The notes below the pieces were generated by a model, which was given only the letters and a program-made list of their open reading frames with translations, was not told the origin of the DNA and made no database searches. Of a stretch of 64,000 bases of DNA, positions 45,805 to 54,983 are shown piece after piece. A program made the position numbers and the translations under genes. Origin of the DNA: Tetmemena sp. SeJ-2015 (Eukaryota; Ciliophora; Spirotrichea; Sporadotrichida; Oxytrichidae); contig JAJKFJ010022509.1 of assembly GCA_027382625.1 (NCBI GenBank), positions 157,309 through 221,308 on the forward strand. Direction: 5' to 3'. Each line of letters begins with the position of its first letter. Position 1 is the first letter of the stretch.

Positions 45805-46725
45805 ATGCGCCTGCTCCTTCCCGTCCTCCTCGCCATCGCCCTGCCGCTCCACGCTCAGAAGGCGGGCAAGACCAAGCCCTTGATCAAGCTGACCGATGTC
45901 GAAGTCGCGACGAAGGATATCGTCTATAAAGCCACGCCGCAGGGCGAGCTCAAACTCCACGTCTTCTCGCCCAAGGGCGAAGTTCAAATCACCGCGCTCC
46001 GCCCCTGCGCCGTCTTTTTCTTCGGCGGTGGCTGGAAGAGCGGCTCCTACCTCCAGTTCGTCCCGCAGGCCGAATACCTCGCCAGTCGTGGCATCATCGC
46101 CATCAGCGCGGATTACCGCATTCTCAATGCCCACAAGACGACACCAGACAAAGCGGTGGAAGATGCCAAGAGCGCCATCCGCTGGGTGCGGGGCCATGCC
46201 ACCGAACTCGGCATTGATCCCACCAAGATCATCGCAGGCGGCGGCTCCGCCGGTGGCCATCTCGCGGCCTGCACAGCGCTGGCTTCCGCCTACGATGCCG
46301 AGTCCGACGACAAGTCCATCTCCGCCAAACCCAACGCCCTGGTGCTGTTCAATCCGGCGATGAACATCGCCACGCTCTTCAAGCAGCGCGCCACCGGCGA
46401 CGGCCCGATGACGCTGGAGATGGCGGAGGCCATCACGCCCAACAACTTCGTCAGCAAAGACACCCCGCCCGCCATTCTTTTCTTTGGTACCGCCGACAAG
46501 CTCAAAGCCGGTGGCGATGAGTATGTGAAAAAAGCCTCCGAACTCGGCCTGCGCGCCGAAATGTGGTCTGCAGCGGACATGCCACACGGCTTTTTCAACA
46601 AGGAGCCCTGGATTCAAGTCACCGCGAAGAAGATGGACGAGTTCCTCACCTCCCTCGGTTATCTTGGAGGAGCACCCACCCTCAAGCTGCCAGAAAACGC
46701 ACCCTCATTGAAGCACGAGAACTGA
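45805..46725 (+). CDS. Exported alpha/beta-hydrolase (esterase/lipase family)
   Basis: A 306-residue protein with signal peptide MRLLLPVLLAIALPLHAQ. The oxyanion motif FFGGGWKSGS takes the place of HGGG, and the nucleophile elbow is GGGSAGG near 150. Catalytic Asp and His are probably in FFGTADKLK and MPHGFF. Related PVC proteins are often xylan- or carbohydrate-ester-related hydrolases, but the substrate is not shown here. A class V aminotransferase follows closely on the same strand. Confidence 0.87.
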   Translation: MRLLLPVLLAIALPLHAQKAGKTKPLIKLTDVEVATKDIVYKATPQGELKLHVFSPKGEVQITALRPCAVFFFGGGWKSGSYLQFVPQAEYLASRGIIAISADYRILNAHKTTPDKAVEDAKSAIRWVRGHATELGIDPTKIIAGGGSAGGHLAACTALASAYDAESDDKSISAKPNALVLFNPAMNIATLFKQRATGDGPMTLEMAEAITPNNFVSKDTPPAILFFGTADKLKAGGDEYVKKASELGLRAEMWSAADMPHGFFNKEPWIQVTAKKMDEFLTSLGYLGGAPTLKLPENAPSLKHEN

Positions 46726-46761
46726 TTGAAAAAAGCGGCGCGAGCGACGTTTCTTCCCCGC

Positions 46762-47898
46762 ATGCTTACTGAATCCTCCCGCGCCGCCGATTTTCCCAGC
46801 CTCAAAGGCATTCATTACCTCAACACCGCCGCCGAGAGCATCCCGCCTCTCTGTGTGAATGAGGCCGTCGCGGAGTACATGCACCACAAGTCGCTCGGCA
46901 TGCGCGGGCGCGATTTCCATTTCCCACGTGTGGAAGACTGCCGCGAGATCACCGCCCGGCACCTCGGCCTCAGCACAGATGAGGTCTCCTTCTGCTCCTG
47001 CAGTTCGGAAGCCTACAACCTCCTCGCCAACGCGCTGCAACTGACGCCGAAGGATGAAGTCATCGTCACCGATCTCGATTTCCCTGCCGGAGCCACGCCC
47101 TGGCTCACCGCACCAGAGTCTTCACGCCCCGTCACACGCCTTTGGAAGAATCGTGACGGAGCCTTGGACCTCACCGATCTCGCCGCGCTGCTGAATGATC
47201 GCACCGCTCTCGTGCAGGTCAGCCTCGTGAGCTTCTACAACGGCCACCGCATCCCCTTCGCCCCGCTGCGCGACATGATCCGCAAGCTCGCACCGCAGGC
47301 GGTCATCGCCGTCGATGTGACTCAGGCGCTGGGCCGCGTCGCGCTTGACTGCCAGGACGCTGACATCATGATTTCCAGCACGCACAAATGGACCCTCGGC
47401 ATCCATGGCGGGGGCGTCATCGGCATTCCGAAAAAATCCGCCGCTCGCCTCACGACCACTGCAGGTGGCTGGTATCACATCGCAAACGCCTTTGATGCCG
47501 ATCGTTTTGAAAGCGCCCGCATCAAGCCTGGCGCGCTCAGCTTCTCCGTCGGCATGCCCAGCTTTGCCGCGCTGTATGCCCTGAATGCCTCGCTGCGTTA
47601 CCTTGAAGCAGTCGGCATGGACAAGATCATCGCTCATGCAGATCCACTCGTCGCCCGCGTGCATGCCGGATTGAAGGAGCTGGGCCTCACTGCACTCAGC
47701 GCCGCGCAGCCCGGCTGCTCCAGCGGCATCGTGGCTTTCAAGCACGAAAACACCGCCGCCATCAATGAGGCCCTGCTCGCGCAAAACATCCACGTCATGC
47801 ATCAGGTCGGCCGCATCCGCATCGCCGTGCATGGTTACACGACCGCCGAGGACATCGACAAGCTGCTGGCCACGCTGCGCAGCGCCATCGAAGGTTAG
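46762..47898 (+). CDS. Class V aminotransferase (PLP-dependent)
   Basis: A 378-residue PLP enzyme of the NifS/isopenicillin epimerase-like class V fold. The lysine that holds PLP is in SSTHKWTLGIHGGG. The fold's early motif YLNTAAESIPP and the Asp-containing AVDVTQALGRV are also visible. The reaction, whether desulfurase, lyase or transaminase, cannot be settled: I see no desulfurase Cys loop. I chose ATG 46762; the frame opens at a TTG directly after the esterase stop. The 36-base gap suggests an operon with the esterase. Confidence 0.85.
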   Translation: MLTESSRAADFPSLKGIHYLNTAAESIPPLCVNEAVAEYMHHKSLGMRGRDFHFPRVEDCREITARHLGLSTDEVSFCSCSSEAYNLLANALQLTPKDEVIVTDLDFPAGATPWLTAPESSRPVTRLWKNRDGALDLTDLAALLNDRTALVQVSLVSFYNGHRIPFAPLRDMIRKLAPQAVIAVDVTQALGRVALDCQDADIMISSTHKWTLGIHGGGVIGIPKKSAARLTTTAGGWYHIANAFDADRFESARIKPGALSFSVGMPSFAALYALNASLRYLEAVGMDKIIAHADPLVARVHAGLKELGLTALSAAQPGCSSGIVAFKHENTAAINEALLAQNIHVMHQVGRIRIAVHGYTTAEDIDKLLATLRSAIEG

Positions 47899-47986
47899 GC
47901 CTCCGGCCTGACCATGGATCGAGGCGTCCCGCCTTTTTTCGGGACGCCCCTTGCCCTGACAGTCAGCAAGCCTATCCTCAGCAATC

Positions 47987-50578
47987 TTGGACTGGGAATC
48001 GCCAAAACTCCTTCTGCTCATCCTGCCCGCAGTCGCTCTGCTGCTGTGGATCGAATCGCGCTCATCGCATCCCATGACCGGACTGCGGAAACGCCTGCTG
48101 CTGGTCACCCGCGCCATCGGCGTGATGCTTGCCATCGCCGCGCTCGCGGGACCGGCTCGTGTGACGCAGACGGGGCGCAAGGCGCTCGGCATCATCGTGG
48201 ATGCCAGCCAGAGCATGGGCGAGGAAGGACTCACGAAGTCCCTCGCTGAAGCGGCCCGCGTGCGTGCGGGGCTCGGCAGCGGGATTGATTCCTTTGTCGT
48301 TCAGCTTGGCTCGCAGCCCGAGCTCCTGCCGGCAGGCAGCACACCCGCCATGCAGGCCGCATGGCAAAAGCAAAACGGTGGCGACAGCCATTACGCCGCC
48401 GCCGTGGAATATGCGGAGGCGCTGTTTCCACCGGGTGCCAGCCGCAACATCCTCATCATTGGCGATGGCCATGAAACACGCGGCAGCCTGCTGGATGCAG
48501 CCCGCGAAGCCGCCGTGTCCGGCATCAAACTGCACGCGCTGCCCGTGGCGGGCCCGAATCGCCCGGATGCACGCATGCTGTCGCTCACACCGAATCGCAC
48601 ACGCTTGTTTGAAGGCGCCAGCCTGAGTTTGAAGGCGGCCTTTGAGAGCACCATCGCAGGCACCGGCACCCTGAAGCTCTACGAAAACGGCATCGAGGTG
48701 GAAAAGCGCCCCGTCACGCTCAAGCCCGGCGCCACGCAGGAGATCGTCTTCAGCCGCACCCCTTCCACACGCAACACCTTCCAATACCGCGCGGTGCTGG
48801 AAGGAATCGCTGGCGACACGCTGCCCGGCAATGACAGCGCCCTCGCCATCGTGGATGTGCGCGGAAGGCTGCGGCTCCTCTACATCGAATCCGACGCCGC
48901 CGAAGGCCGCTACCTCATGCAGGCGATGGAAAAGGAAGGCATCGAGCTGGACATGCGTCAGCCGGGCAATCTCGCGATCACGTTTGAAATGCTCGGCGGC
49001 TACGATGGTGTCATCCTCTCTGACGTTCCCGCGCACCAGCTTGGCGAGCCGCTCATGAATGCGCTGCGCGATTACGTCGATAAACTCGGCGGCGGCCTCG
49101 TCATGCTCGGCGGTCCGGGTTCCTTCGGCGTGGGTGGGTACTATCGCACCCCCATTGAAGAAGTGCTGCCCGTGCGGCTCAAGGCCCCCGACGAAGAAGA
49201 AAAGCAAAGCGCCGCCGTCGCCATCGTGCTGGACCGCTCCGGTTCCATGGCCGGAGAAAAACTGGAGATGGCCAAGAGCGCCGCCATCGCCACGGCGGAA
49301 GTGCTCGGCCACAACGACTCCCTCGGCGTGTGGGCCTTTGACTCGGAGGCCCATGTCGTTGCGCCGATGACGCGACTGACCTCCACGAATGCGGTGTCCG
49401 GCCAGATCGCCGCCATCGCATCCGGTGGCGGCACCAATCTGCTGCCGGCCTTTCAGCTCGGCCGCGAGGCCCTGCTGCGCACCAAGGCCCGCGTGAAGCA
49501 CATGATCATCCTCACCGATGGACAGACAGCAGGCTCCGGCTACGAACAACTTGCCACGCAGTGCCGAGGCGAAGGCCTGACGATTTCCACCGTCGCCATC
49601 GGCGAAGGCTCGCATGTGGCGCTCCTGCAGGCCATTGCTTCAAGCGGCGGCGGGCAGTCGTATTCGACGATGGATGCCAGCAGCATCACACGCATCTTCA
49701 CGCAGGACACCCTCATGCACACCGGCCGCATGATCCGTGAGGAGCCCTTCATGCCTGAGCTGAAGGAAAAAGATCCCATCCTCGCCGGCTTTGAAAAGTG
49801 GGATTCGCCCGAGCTGCTCGGCTACGTGAAAACCACGCGCCGAACCTCCGCGCAGGTGCCGCTCGTCACTGAAACGGGGGATCCCCTGCTCGCACACTGG
49901 CGCTTCGGTCTCGGCAAAGCCACCGCCTTCACCTCGGATGCAAAGAGCCGCTGGGCCTCGTTGTGGATCGCACGCTGGAGCGGCTATGGCCGCTTCTGGT
50001 CCCAGGTGCTGCGTGAAACCGCCCGCGCGCCACAAGGCCGCCTCATGGATCTCTCCGCACGCATGGAAGGCGATGACGCACGCATCAGTGTCGATCTGCT
50101 TGCAGACGCCGGCACGCGCGCGAACAACGCCAGTGTCTCCGCCGAGGTGTTTCACGTAGCGGCAGATGCTCTGGGCGCGCCGCTGAAAGCCGTGCAAAAG
50201 CTGACGCTGCGTCAGGATGCGCCCGGCACGTATGTGGCAGACTTCAAACCGACGCAGGCCGGTGTGTATCTCATCCGCGCTCAATTCGGTGCCGAGATGG
50301 TCACCACCGGCCTCATTCACAATCCCTCCACCGAAGCCAGCCTCGGCACCGTGAACGAGGAACTTCTCAAAGAAGCCGTGCGCATCACCGGCGGTGATTA
50401 CCTCACCGACGCCAAACGCCTGCCCAATCTCGAAACCACCAAGGCCATCCAGTATGAAGAACTCTGGCCCTCCCTGCTGCTCGCCCTGCTGATGATCTTC
50501 CTCATCGACACCGGCATCCGCCGCTGGGAGCACGTCGTGGGTTTGTGGCAGCTCGTGCCGCACCGCAAGGCGGCTTGA
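47987..50578 (+). CDS. Membrane VWA protein with glutamine amidotransferase-like domain
   Basis: An 863-residue inner-membrane protein. Two helices near the start (LLLLILPAVALLLWI and AIGVMLAIAALAG) are followed by a first VWA-like domain (IIVDASQSMG) and an adhesion-type strand domain. A class I glutamine-amidotransferase-like part (GGGLVMLGGPGSFGVGGY, about 360-385) and a VWA domain with full MIDAS (LDRSGSMAG, about 413; later ILTDGQT) come next. A closing helix lies near 833-850. The order resembles BatA-like proteins of Planctomycetes and Verrucomicrobia. Its role is unknown, perhaps complex assembly at the membrane. The only start keeping the first helix is TTG 47987, which I accept. Confidence 0.85.
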   Translation: MDWESPKLLLLILPAVALLLWIESRSSHPMTGLRKRLLLVTRAIGVMLAIAALAGPARVTQTGRKALGIIVDASQSMGEEGLTKSLAEAARVRAGLGSGIDSFVVQLGSQPELLPAGSTPAMQAAWQKQNGGDSHYAAAVEYAEALFPPGASRNILIIGDGHETRGSLLDAAREAAVSGIKLHALPVAGPNRPDARMLSLTPNRTRLFEGASLSLKAAFESTIAGTGTLKLYENGIEVEKRPVTLKPGATQEIVFSRTPSTRNTFQYRAVLEGIAGDTLPGNDSALAIVDVRGRLRLLYIESDAAEGRYLMQAMEKEGIELDMRQPGNLAITFEMLGGYDGVILSDVPAHQLGEPLMNALRDYVDKLGGGLVMLGGPGSFGVGGYYRTPIEEVLPVRLKAPDEEEKQSAAVAIVLDRSGSMAGEKLEMAKSAAIATAEVLGHNDSLGVWAFDSEAHVVAPMTRLTSTNAVSGQIAAIASGGGTNLLPAFQLGREALLRTKARVKHMIILTDGQTAGSGYEQLATQCRGEGLTISTVAIGEGSHVALLQAIASSGGGQSYSTMDASSITRIFTQDTLMHTGRMIREEPFMPELKEKDPILAGFEKWDSPELLGYVKTTRRTSAQVPLVTETGDPLLAHWRFGLGKATAFTSDAKSRWASLWIARWSGYGRFWSQVLRETARAPQGRLMDLSARMEGDDARISVDLLADAGTRANNASVSAEVFHVAADALGAPLKAVQKLTLRQDAPGTYVADFKPTQAGVYLIRAQFGAEMVTTGLIHNPSTEASLGTVNEELLKEAVRITGGDYLTDAKRLPNLETTKAIQYEELWPSLLLALLMIFLIDTGIRRWEHVVGLWQLVPHRKAA

Positions 50579-50613
50579 GAGCCACCCATTGCGCTACCGC
50601 AGTCAAAAGCTCG

Positions 50614-50810
50614 GCAGGAGCGCGGAATTTATTCCGCAGCACTCCGCCGAAGCGGCAGGCTCTTAGCCACGCATCATTCCCTTCAAGTCGAGGATCTGCT
50701 TGTCTGCGGAATGCATGGTGGGACACGCGAGCTGGAACGGCGATGGCTGGAGGATGAATGCGGAGGGATGGATGCGGCGGAGCGCTGCGGAATAAATTCC
50801 GCGCTCCTGC
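50614..50810. repeat. Inverted repeat pair around a 125-base spacer
   Basis: GCAGGAGCGCGGAATTTATT... at 50614-50649 recurs in reverse complement at 50775-50810 (...AATAAATTCCGCGCTCCTGC) with one small interruption. Each arm itself contains a GCGGAAT-ATTCCGC dyad. It is unrelated in sequence to the REP family and lies between convergent genes, so it may end transcription both ways or be a second mobile palindrome. Confidence 0.75.
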
Positions 50811-50827
50811 ATGAATTTTTCGCACCG

Positions 50828-51145
50828 TTATAGCAGCGGCTCCACCCGCTCTCGAATCAACGCCACCAACTCCGGATTCATAAACTCAAAATCGTCCGGG
50901 ATGTCGAGCACGTCGATGTGCAAATCGCGCACGACTTCAGGAAACTGCTCCCGCAGCCGCTGCTTGTGCGCATGCTCCATCACCATCACACGATCCGCCC
51001 ACCGCAGCAGCTTTTCAGAGACACGACAGCGTGCGGAAGCGCTGGTGCCAGCGCTGCGCACTTCCACACGCGGATCGTTTTGATACACCTTCTCCGCCGT
51101 CGGACTGCGCCATTGGTTGCGGGAGCAGAGGAAAAGAAGGCGCAT
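50828..51145 (-). CDS. Small low-molecular-weight protein tyrosine phosphatase-like protein
   Basis: A 105-residue protein. The P-loop is near the N-terminus: C7-SRNQW-R13-S (LFLCSRNQWRSPTAE), which fits CX5R. The later RSAGTSA matches the family. It is shorter than classical LMW phosphatases and lacks a clear DPY general acid, having DVLDIPDDFEFM there instead. This is the recognised short version found widely in bacteria. It follows gpmI by 9 bases, so the two are probably co-transcribed. Confidence 0.82.
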   Translation of the reverse strand: MRLLFLCSRNQWRSPTAEKVYQNDPRVEVRSAGTSASARCRVSEKLLRWADRVMVMEHAHKQRLREQFPEVVRDLHIDVLDIPDDFEFMNPELVALIRERVEPLL

Positions 51146-51154
51146 GAGACAAAA

Positions 51155-52705
51155 TCACTTCTTCACCAGCAAGCTCTTCCCAGTCATCTCAGCCGATGTC
51201 TTCACACCCAGCATGTCGAGCAGCGTCGGTGCGATGTCGGCGAGCTTGCCGTTGGCAACGGTGTAGCTATTCGCATCAGCGGCGACGTAGATGCCATGGA
51301 CGAGATTCGTCGTGTGCGCGGTGTTGGGTGAGCCATCAGGATTGCGCATCGTCTCGCAGTTGCCGTGGTCGGCGGTGATGAAGAGCTTGCCGCCGAGTTC
51401 GAGCACTTTCTGCACGATGAGGCGCACGCCGAGGTCGATGGTTTCACAGGCGTGGATGCCTGCTTCGACGACGCCGGTGTGACCCACCATGTCGGGGTTG
51501 GCGTAGTTCATGATGACGAGGTCATAGCTTTCCAGACGGCGCATCACTTCAAAGGTGAGATCGGGCGCGCTCATCTGCGGCTTCTTGTCGTAGGTGGGCA
51601 CTTCCTTCGGGCTGATCGCGAGGTAGCGGTCTTCACCGGGATTCGGCTCTTCGACACCGCTGTTGAAGAAGAAGGTCACATGCGGGTACTTCTCCGTCTC
51701 CGCAGCACGGAGCTGGGTCAGACCAGCGGCGGCCACGACCTGGCCGAGGTTGTTGCTCAGGCTCTCAGGAGCAAAGATCACGCGGGCACCGAGGTCGGTG
51801 TAGGTGGCGTCGTATTCGGTGAGGGTGTAATAACCAGTCTTCGGGGTGACTTCGCGGTCAAAACCATCAAAGCCCGCTTTCAGGAAAGCCTCGCTGAGCT
51901 GGCGGGCGCGGTCGGCACGGAAGTTGAACCACAGAATCACATCTCCATCGCGGATGCGCTGCTCGTTGGCGTTGGAGAAAATCATGGGCTGCATGAACTC
52001 ATCCCCACGCGGGTCATTCGGATACGCGGCCTGCACAGCAGCGCTGGGCAGATCCGTGCGGACTTCGCCACGGCCAAGGACGATGGCGTCCCAGGCGAGC
52101 TTGTTGCGCTCCCAGCGCTTGTCACGGTCCATGGCGTAATAGCGGCCAATGACGGTGGCGATCTTAGCTCCGCTCGGAGCGAGGTCTTTTTCCAGCTTGG
52201 CCATGTAGGCGGCACCACCCGTGGGGGAGGTGTCGCGGCCATCGGTGATCGCATGGACCATCAGGTCGCTCACGCCTGCAGCCTTCGCGGCATTGCAAAG
52301 TGCGGCCAGGTGATCCTGATGGGAATGCACGCCGCCGTCGCTGATCAGACCGAGAAAGTGAAGACGCTTGCCCTTGGCCTTCTCAAAGGCTTCCACAAGC
52401 ACCGGCATGGAGGCCAGTTCGCCATCGCGGATGCATTTGTTGATGCGGGTCAGGTCCTGGTAAACGACGCGGCCTGCGCCGAGATTGAGGTGCCCCACTT
52501 CGCTGTTGCCCATCTGGCCTTCAGGCAGGCCCACATCCTCGCCGCTGGCGCTGACAGTGCCGCTCGGGTAGGTGGAATAGAGGTGGTCGTGGAAGGGGGT
52601 GCGGGCCAGCAGGGTGGCATCGCCATTGGCTACGGCTTGAGCTTTGCCGCCGGGGTTGATGCCCCAGCCGTCACGGATAATCAGAACAACAGGTTTTTTG
52701 GTCAT
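51155..52705 (-). CDS. gpmI: 2,3-bisphosphoglycerate-independent phosphoglycerate mutase
   Basis: A 516-residue glycolytic enzyme interconverting 3- and 2-phosphoglycerate with two manganese ions. DGWG at 12-15 and the phospho-Ser S68 in MGNSEVGHLN are present. Further metal-site motifs are SDGGVHSHQDH, NYANPDMVGHTG and TADHGNCE. Length is normal. It is the first gene of a pair with the small phosphatase and diverges from the amidase gene. Confidence 0.97.
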   Translation of the reverse strand: MTKKPVVLIIRDGWGINPGGKAQAVANGDATLLARTPFHDHLYSTYPSGTVSASGEDVGLPEGQMGNSEVGHLNLGAGRVVYQDLTRINKCIRDGELASMPVLVEAFEKAKGKRLHFLGLISDGGVHSHQDHLAALCNAAKAAGVSDLMVHAITDGRDTSPTGGAAYMAKLEKDLAPSGAKIATVIGRYYAMDRDKRWERNKLAWDAIVLGRGEVRTDLPSAAVQAAYPNDPRGDEFMQPMIFSNANEQRIRDGDVILWFNFRADRARQLSEAFLKAGFDGFDREVTPKTGYYTLTEYDATYTDLGARVIFAPESLSNNLGQVVAAAGLTQLRAAETEKYPHVTFFFNSGVEEPNPGEDRYLAISPKEVPTYDKKPQMSAPDLTFEVMRRLESYDLVIMNYANPDMVGHTGVVEAGIHACETIDLGVRLIVQKVLELGGKLFITADHGNCETMRNPDGSPNTAHTTNLVHGIYVAADANSYTVANGKLADIAPTLLDMLGVKTSAEMTGKSLLVKK

Positions 52706-52919
52706 AGCTACTGGGTCAATGGGTCAAAGCGGCGGCTCCGTCAAGGGCGGGGTCGCAGCGGCAGGGGGCCGGCAAAGGCTGGAAGCACTCTTTTGACCAC
52801 CTTAAGCATTTCTTGGCAAATCCTGACCACCCCCGGCCCGGCTTGTCAGATCGTTTGCGCTCCGGCCCGTCTCAGGGTATAAAGGCCCGCCTTTCTCCGT
52901 TATCGCCGTCATTCCCGTC

Positions 52920-54338
52920 ATGACTTCCGGATTGCACACCCAACTCCCCAAGGCCCTCGTCGCCACCTTCGCTCTTGCACTTGCATCGGCCTCGTTTGAC
53001 GTGGCCCATGCAGAAGATGCGAAGCCGGGCTTTTTCAAGAAGCTCTTCGGCGGCGGCAGCAAGGCCGAAACTCCTCCCCCTGCACCAGAGCCTGAGAAAA
53101 AGCCGGCCGCCAAGCCGAAGCCAGAGCCGGAGAAAACGGCCACCAAGAAGCCTTCGAGCAGCAAACCTCCACGCGTCATCATCACCACGACCGGCGGCAA
53201 AAAGGTGGAGATCGGCAAAAAAACCGCTCCTGCCAAGACCGTCGCGAAAACAGAGACGCCAAAGCCCAAGGAAGAACCCATCAAGGACGTAACGAAATCC
53301 ACGGCCAAAGACAACGAAGCCCCGATGAAGGGCGAGTTCAAAGAAGACGATGACGACAAAACCGTTAGTACGGAGAAGTCCAAAGCCGTCGAAGTCCTTC
53401 CCGCAAACGGTGGCTGGGAGATCATCAAGATCGGCGGACGTGACTACGTGACGGCGGAGAGCATCCGGAATTTCTACAACCCCGTCTATGGTTTCACCAC
53501 CTTCCGGACGCAGGGCACGCATTTCTGGCTCGGCTCCTCCAAGCTCATCCTCAAGGCGCAGATCGGCTCACAGGAGATGCTGATCAACAACATCAAGTTC
53601 ATCCTCAGCTTTCCGGTGGTGGAGTACAACGGCAAGGTGCTCTTCTCACGTCTCGATCTGTGCAAGCTCATCGACCCCGTGCTCTACCCCAGCCACATCC
53701 AGAACGCCGAATTCTTCGACACCGTCGTGGTCGATGCCGGCCATGGCGGCCATGACGCCGGTGCGCGTGGCATTTACGGCTACGAGAAAGACTTCGCCTT
53801 GAAGATGGCCATGTCCGTGCGCGCGGCCCTGATGCAGCGCGGCTTCAAGGTGATCCTGACACGTGCCAACGACACCTTCATCACCCTCGGCGGGCGCGTG
53901 GCCATCGCGAACCAGACGCCGAAGAGCATCTTCCTCAGCTTCCACTTCAACTCCGGCGGCGCTGCCGCCACGGGCATCGAAACCTGGGCGCTCACCCCGC
54001 AGAGCGCCGCCGCCACAATCAGCCGCGGAGGCGGTTACAACGTCAACGGCGTCACCGGCAACAAGCAGGACTCCGCCAACATCGCTCTCGCCACCGCCGT
54101 GCATGCCAGCGTCATCAGCCGCTTCAAGTTCGTCGATCGTGGCATTAAACGTGCGCAGTGGAGCGTGCTCACCGGCTGCAAGCGCCCCGGCATCTTGTTC
54201 GAAGGCGGTTTCGTCACCAACGGTGCCGAATGCCAGCTCGTCGCCTCAGAGACTTACCGCCAGCAGGTTTCAGCCGCCATCGGCGATGCCGTGCTGAACT
54301 ACCGCAAGGCGCTCGAATCAGCCATGGTCAAGCGCTGA
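52920..54338 (+). CDS. N-acetylmuramoyl-L-alanine amidase (Amidase_3)
   Basis: A 472-residue exported enzyme that cuts stem peptides from peptidoglycan. After the signal peptide (ending in DVAHA) comes a Lys/Pro-rich linker of about 120 residues, low complexity and probably flexible. A region of about 90 residues (GGRDYVTAESI..., 165-255) resembles a copper-amine-oxidase-like or AMIN-like substrate module. The catalytic domain starts near 265 with VVVDAGHGGHDAG (zinc His), then the Glu in YEKDFAL, SFHFN (zinc His) and the Glu in LFEGGFVTN. It overlaps the convergent gmhB-like gene by 11 bp at its end. Confidence 0.92.
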   Translation: MTSGLHTQLPKALVATFALALASASFDVAHAEDAKPGFFKKLFGGGSKAETPPPAPEPEKKPAAKPKPEPEKTATKKPSSSKPPRVIITTTGGKKVEIGKKTAPAKTVAKTETPKPKEEPIKDVTKSTAKDNEAPMKGEFKEDDDDKTVSTEKSKAVEVLPANGGWEIIKIGGRDYVTAESIRNFYNPVYGFTTFRTQGTHFWLGSSKLILKAQIGSQEMLINNIKFILSFPVVEYNGKVLFSRLDLCKLIDPVLYPSHIQNAEFFDTVVVDAGHGGHDAGARGIYGYEKDFALKMAMSVRAALMQRGFKVILTRANDTFITLGGRVAIANQTPKSIFLSFHFNSGGAAATGIETWALTPQSAAATISRGGGYNVNGVTGNKQDSANIALATAVHASVISRFKFVDRGIKRAQWSVLTGCKRPGILFEGGFVTNGAECQLVASETYRQQVSAAIGDAVLNYRKALESAMVKR

Positions 54339-54906
54339 GCCGGAAGGAGAACCCTTCAACCTGCGGTAATTTCTCCCGCAGCAGCGCAGTCAGCCCCGTG
54401 GTCTCCGCCAGCGTGAAATCCGCGTTCACCTTGGGCTCATGATGGCTCAAAATGCGCACCGTGCGCGGCAGGCCTGCATTGATGGCCATTTGGATGTCGC
54501 GATCATGATCACCCACCAGCCAGCTGCGGCTCAGATCAATTCCATGTTCATCACGCGCGCGGAAGATCATCTCAGCGCTCGGCTTGCGACAGGTGCAGGT
54601 GCCAGAGAGATGCGTGCAGGCATAGATGCCATCGAGCGCAGCAGCGTGCGCAGCCAGTTCGCCTTGCATGCGACCATGCAGATCATCAAGCGCCTCCTGC
54701 GTCATCAGCCCTTTGCCCACGCCCTGCTGGCTCGTCACCAGGATCGTCGCATACCCACGTTCACGACACAGCGCCAAAGCCTCGATGATGCCCGGCGCAA
54801 ACTGAAAATCCTCCCAGCGCAGCACATAGCCGTCTCCCGGAGAGACATTGACGACACCATCGCGGTCAAAGAAAACAGCGGGACGAAGAGGCAAAACATT
54901 GGGCAT
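54328..54906 (-). CDS. gmhB: D,D-heptose 1,7-bisphosphate phosphatase-like HAD protein
   Basis: A 192-residue HAD phosphatase. The nucleophile motif FFDRDGVVN (residues 10-18), TSQQGVG, and the zinc-loop cysteines in CTHLSGTCTCRKPS match GmhB, which acts in ADP-heptose synthesis for lipopolysaccharide. DHDRDIQMAINAG is the last HAD motif. Some relatives work on other sugar bisphosphates, so the substrate is likely but not certain. The frame continues upstream to 55008; ATG 54906 fits the family start. Confidence 0.88.
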   Translation of the reverse strand: MPNVLPLRPAVFFDRDGVVNVSPGDGYVLRWEDFQFAPGIIEALALCRERGYATILVTSQQGVGKGLMTQEALDDLHGRMQGELAAHAAALDGIYACTHLSGTCTCRKPSAEMIFRARDEHGIDLSRSWLVGDHDRDIQMAINAGLPRTVRILSHHEPKVNADFTLAETTGLTALLREKLPQVEGFSFRLSA

Positions 54907-54943
54907 GCGCTGCACGCATAGCCGCGCTGCACGAACAAGGAAA

Positions 54944-54972
54944 CTGCTCTTTGCTGCAGCAGCAAAGAGCAG
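54944..54972. terminator. Perfect 14-bp dyad between ribD and the gmhB-like gene
   Basis: CTGCTCTTTGCTGC, one base, then GCAGCAAAGAGCAG. It begins 12 bases after the ribD stop and 38 bases before the next start on the same strand. A terminator or attenuating hairpin is likely; no T-run follows. Confidence 0.6.
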
Positions 54973-54983
54973 CCGCCCGCATT

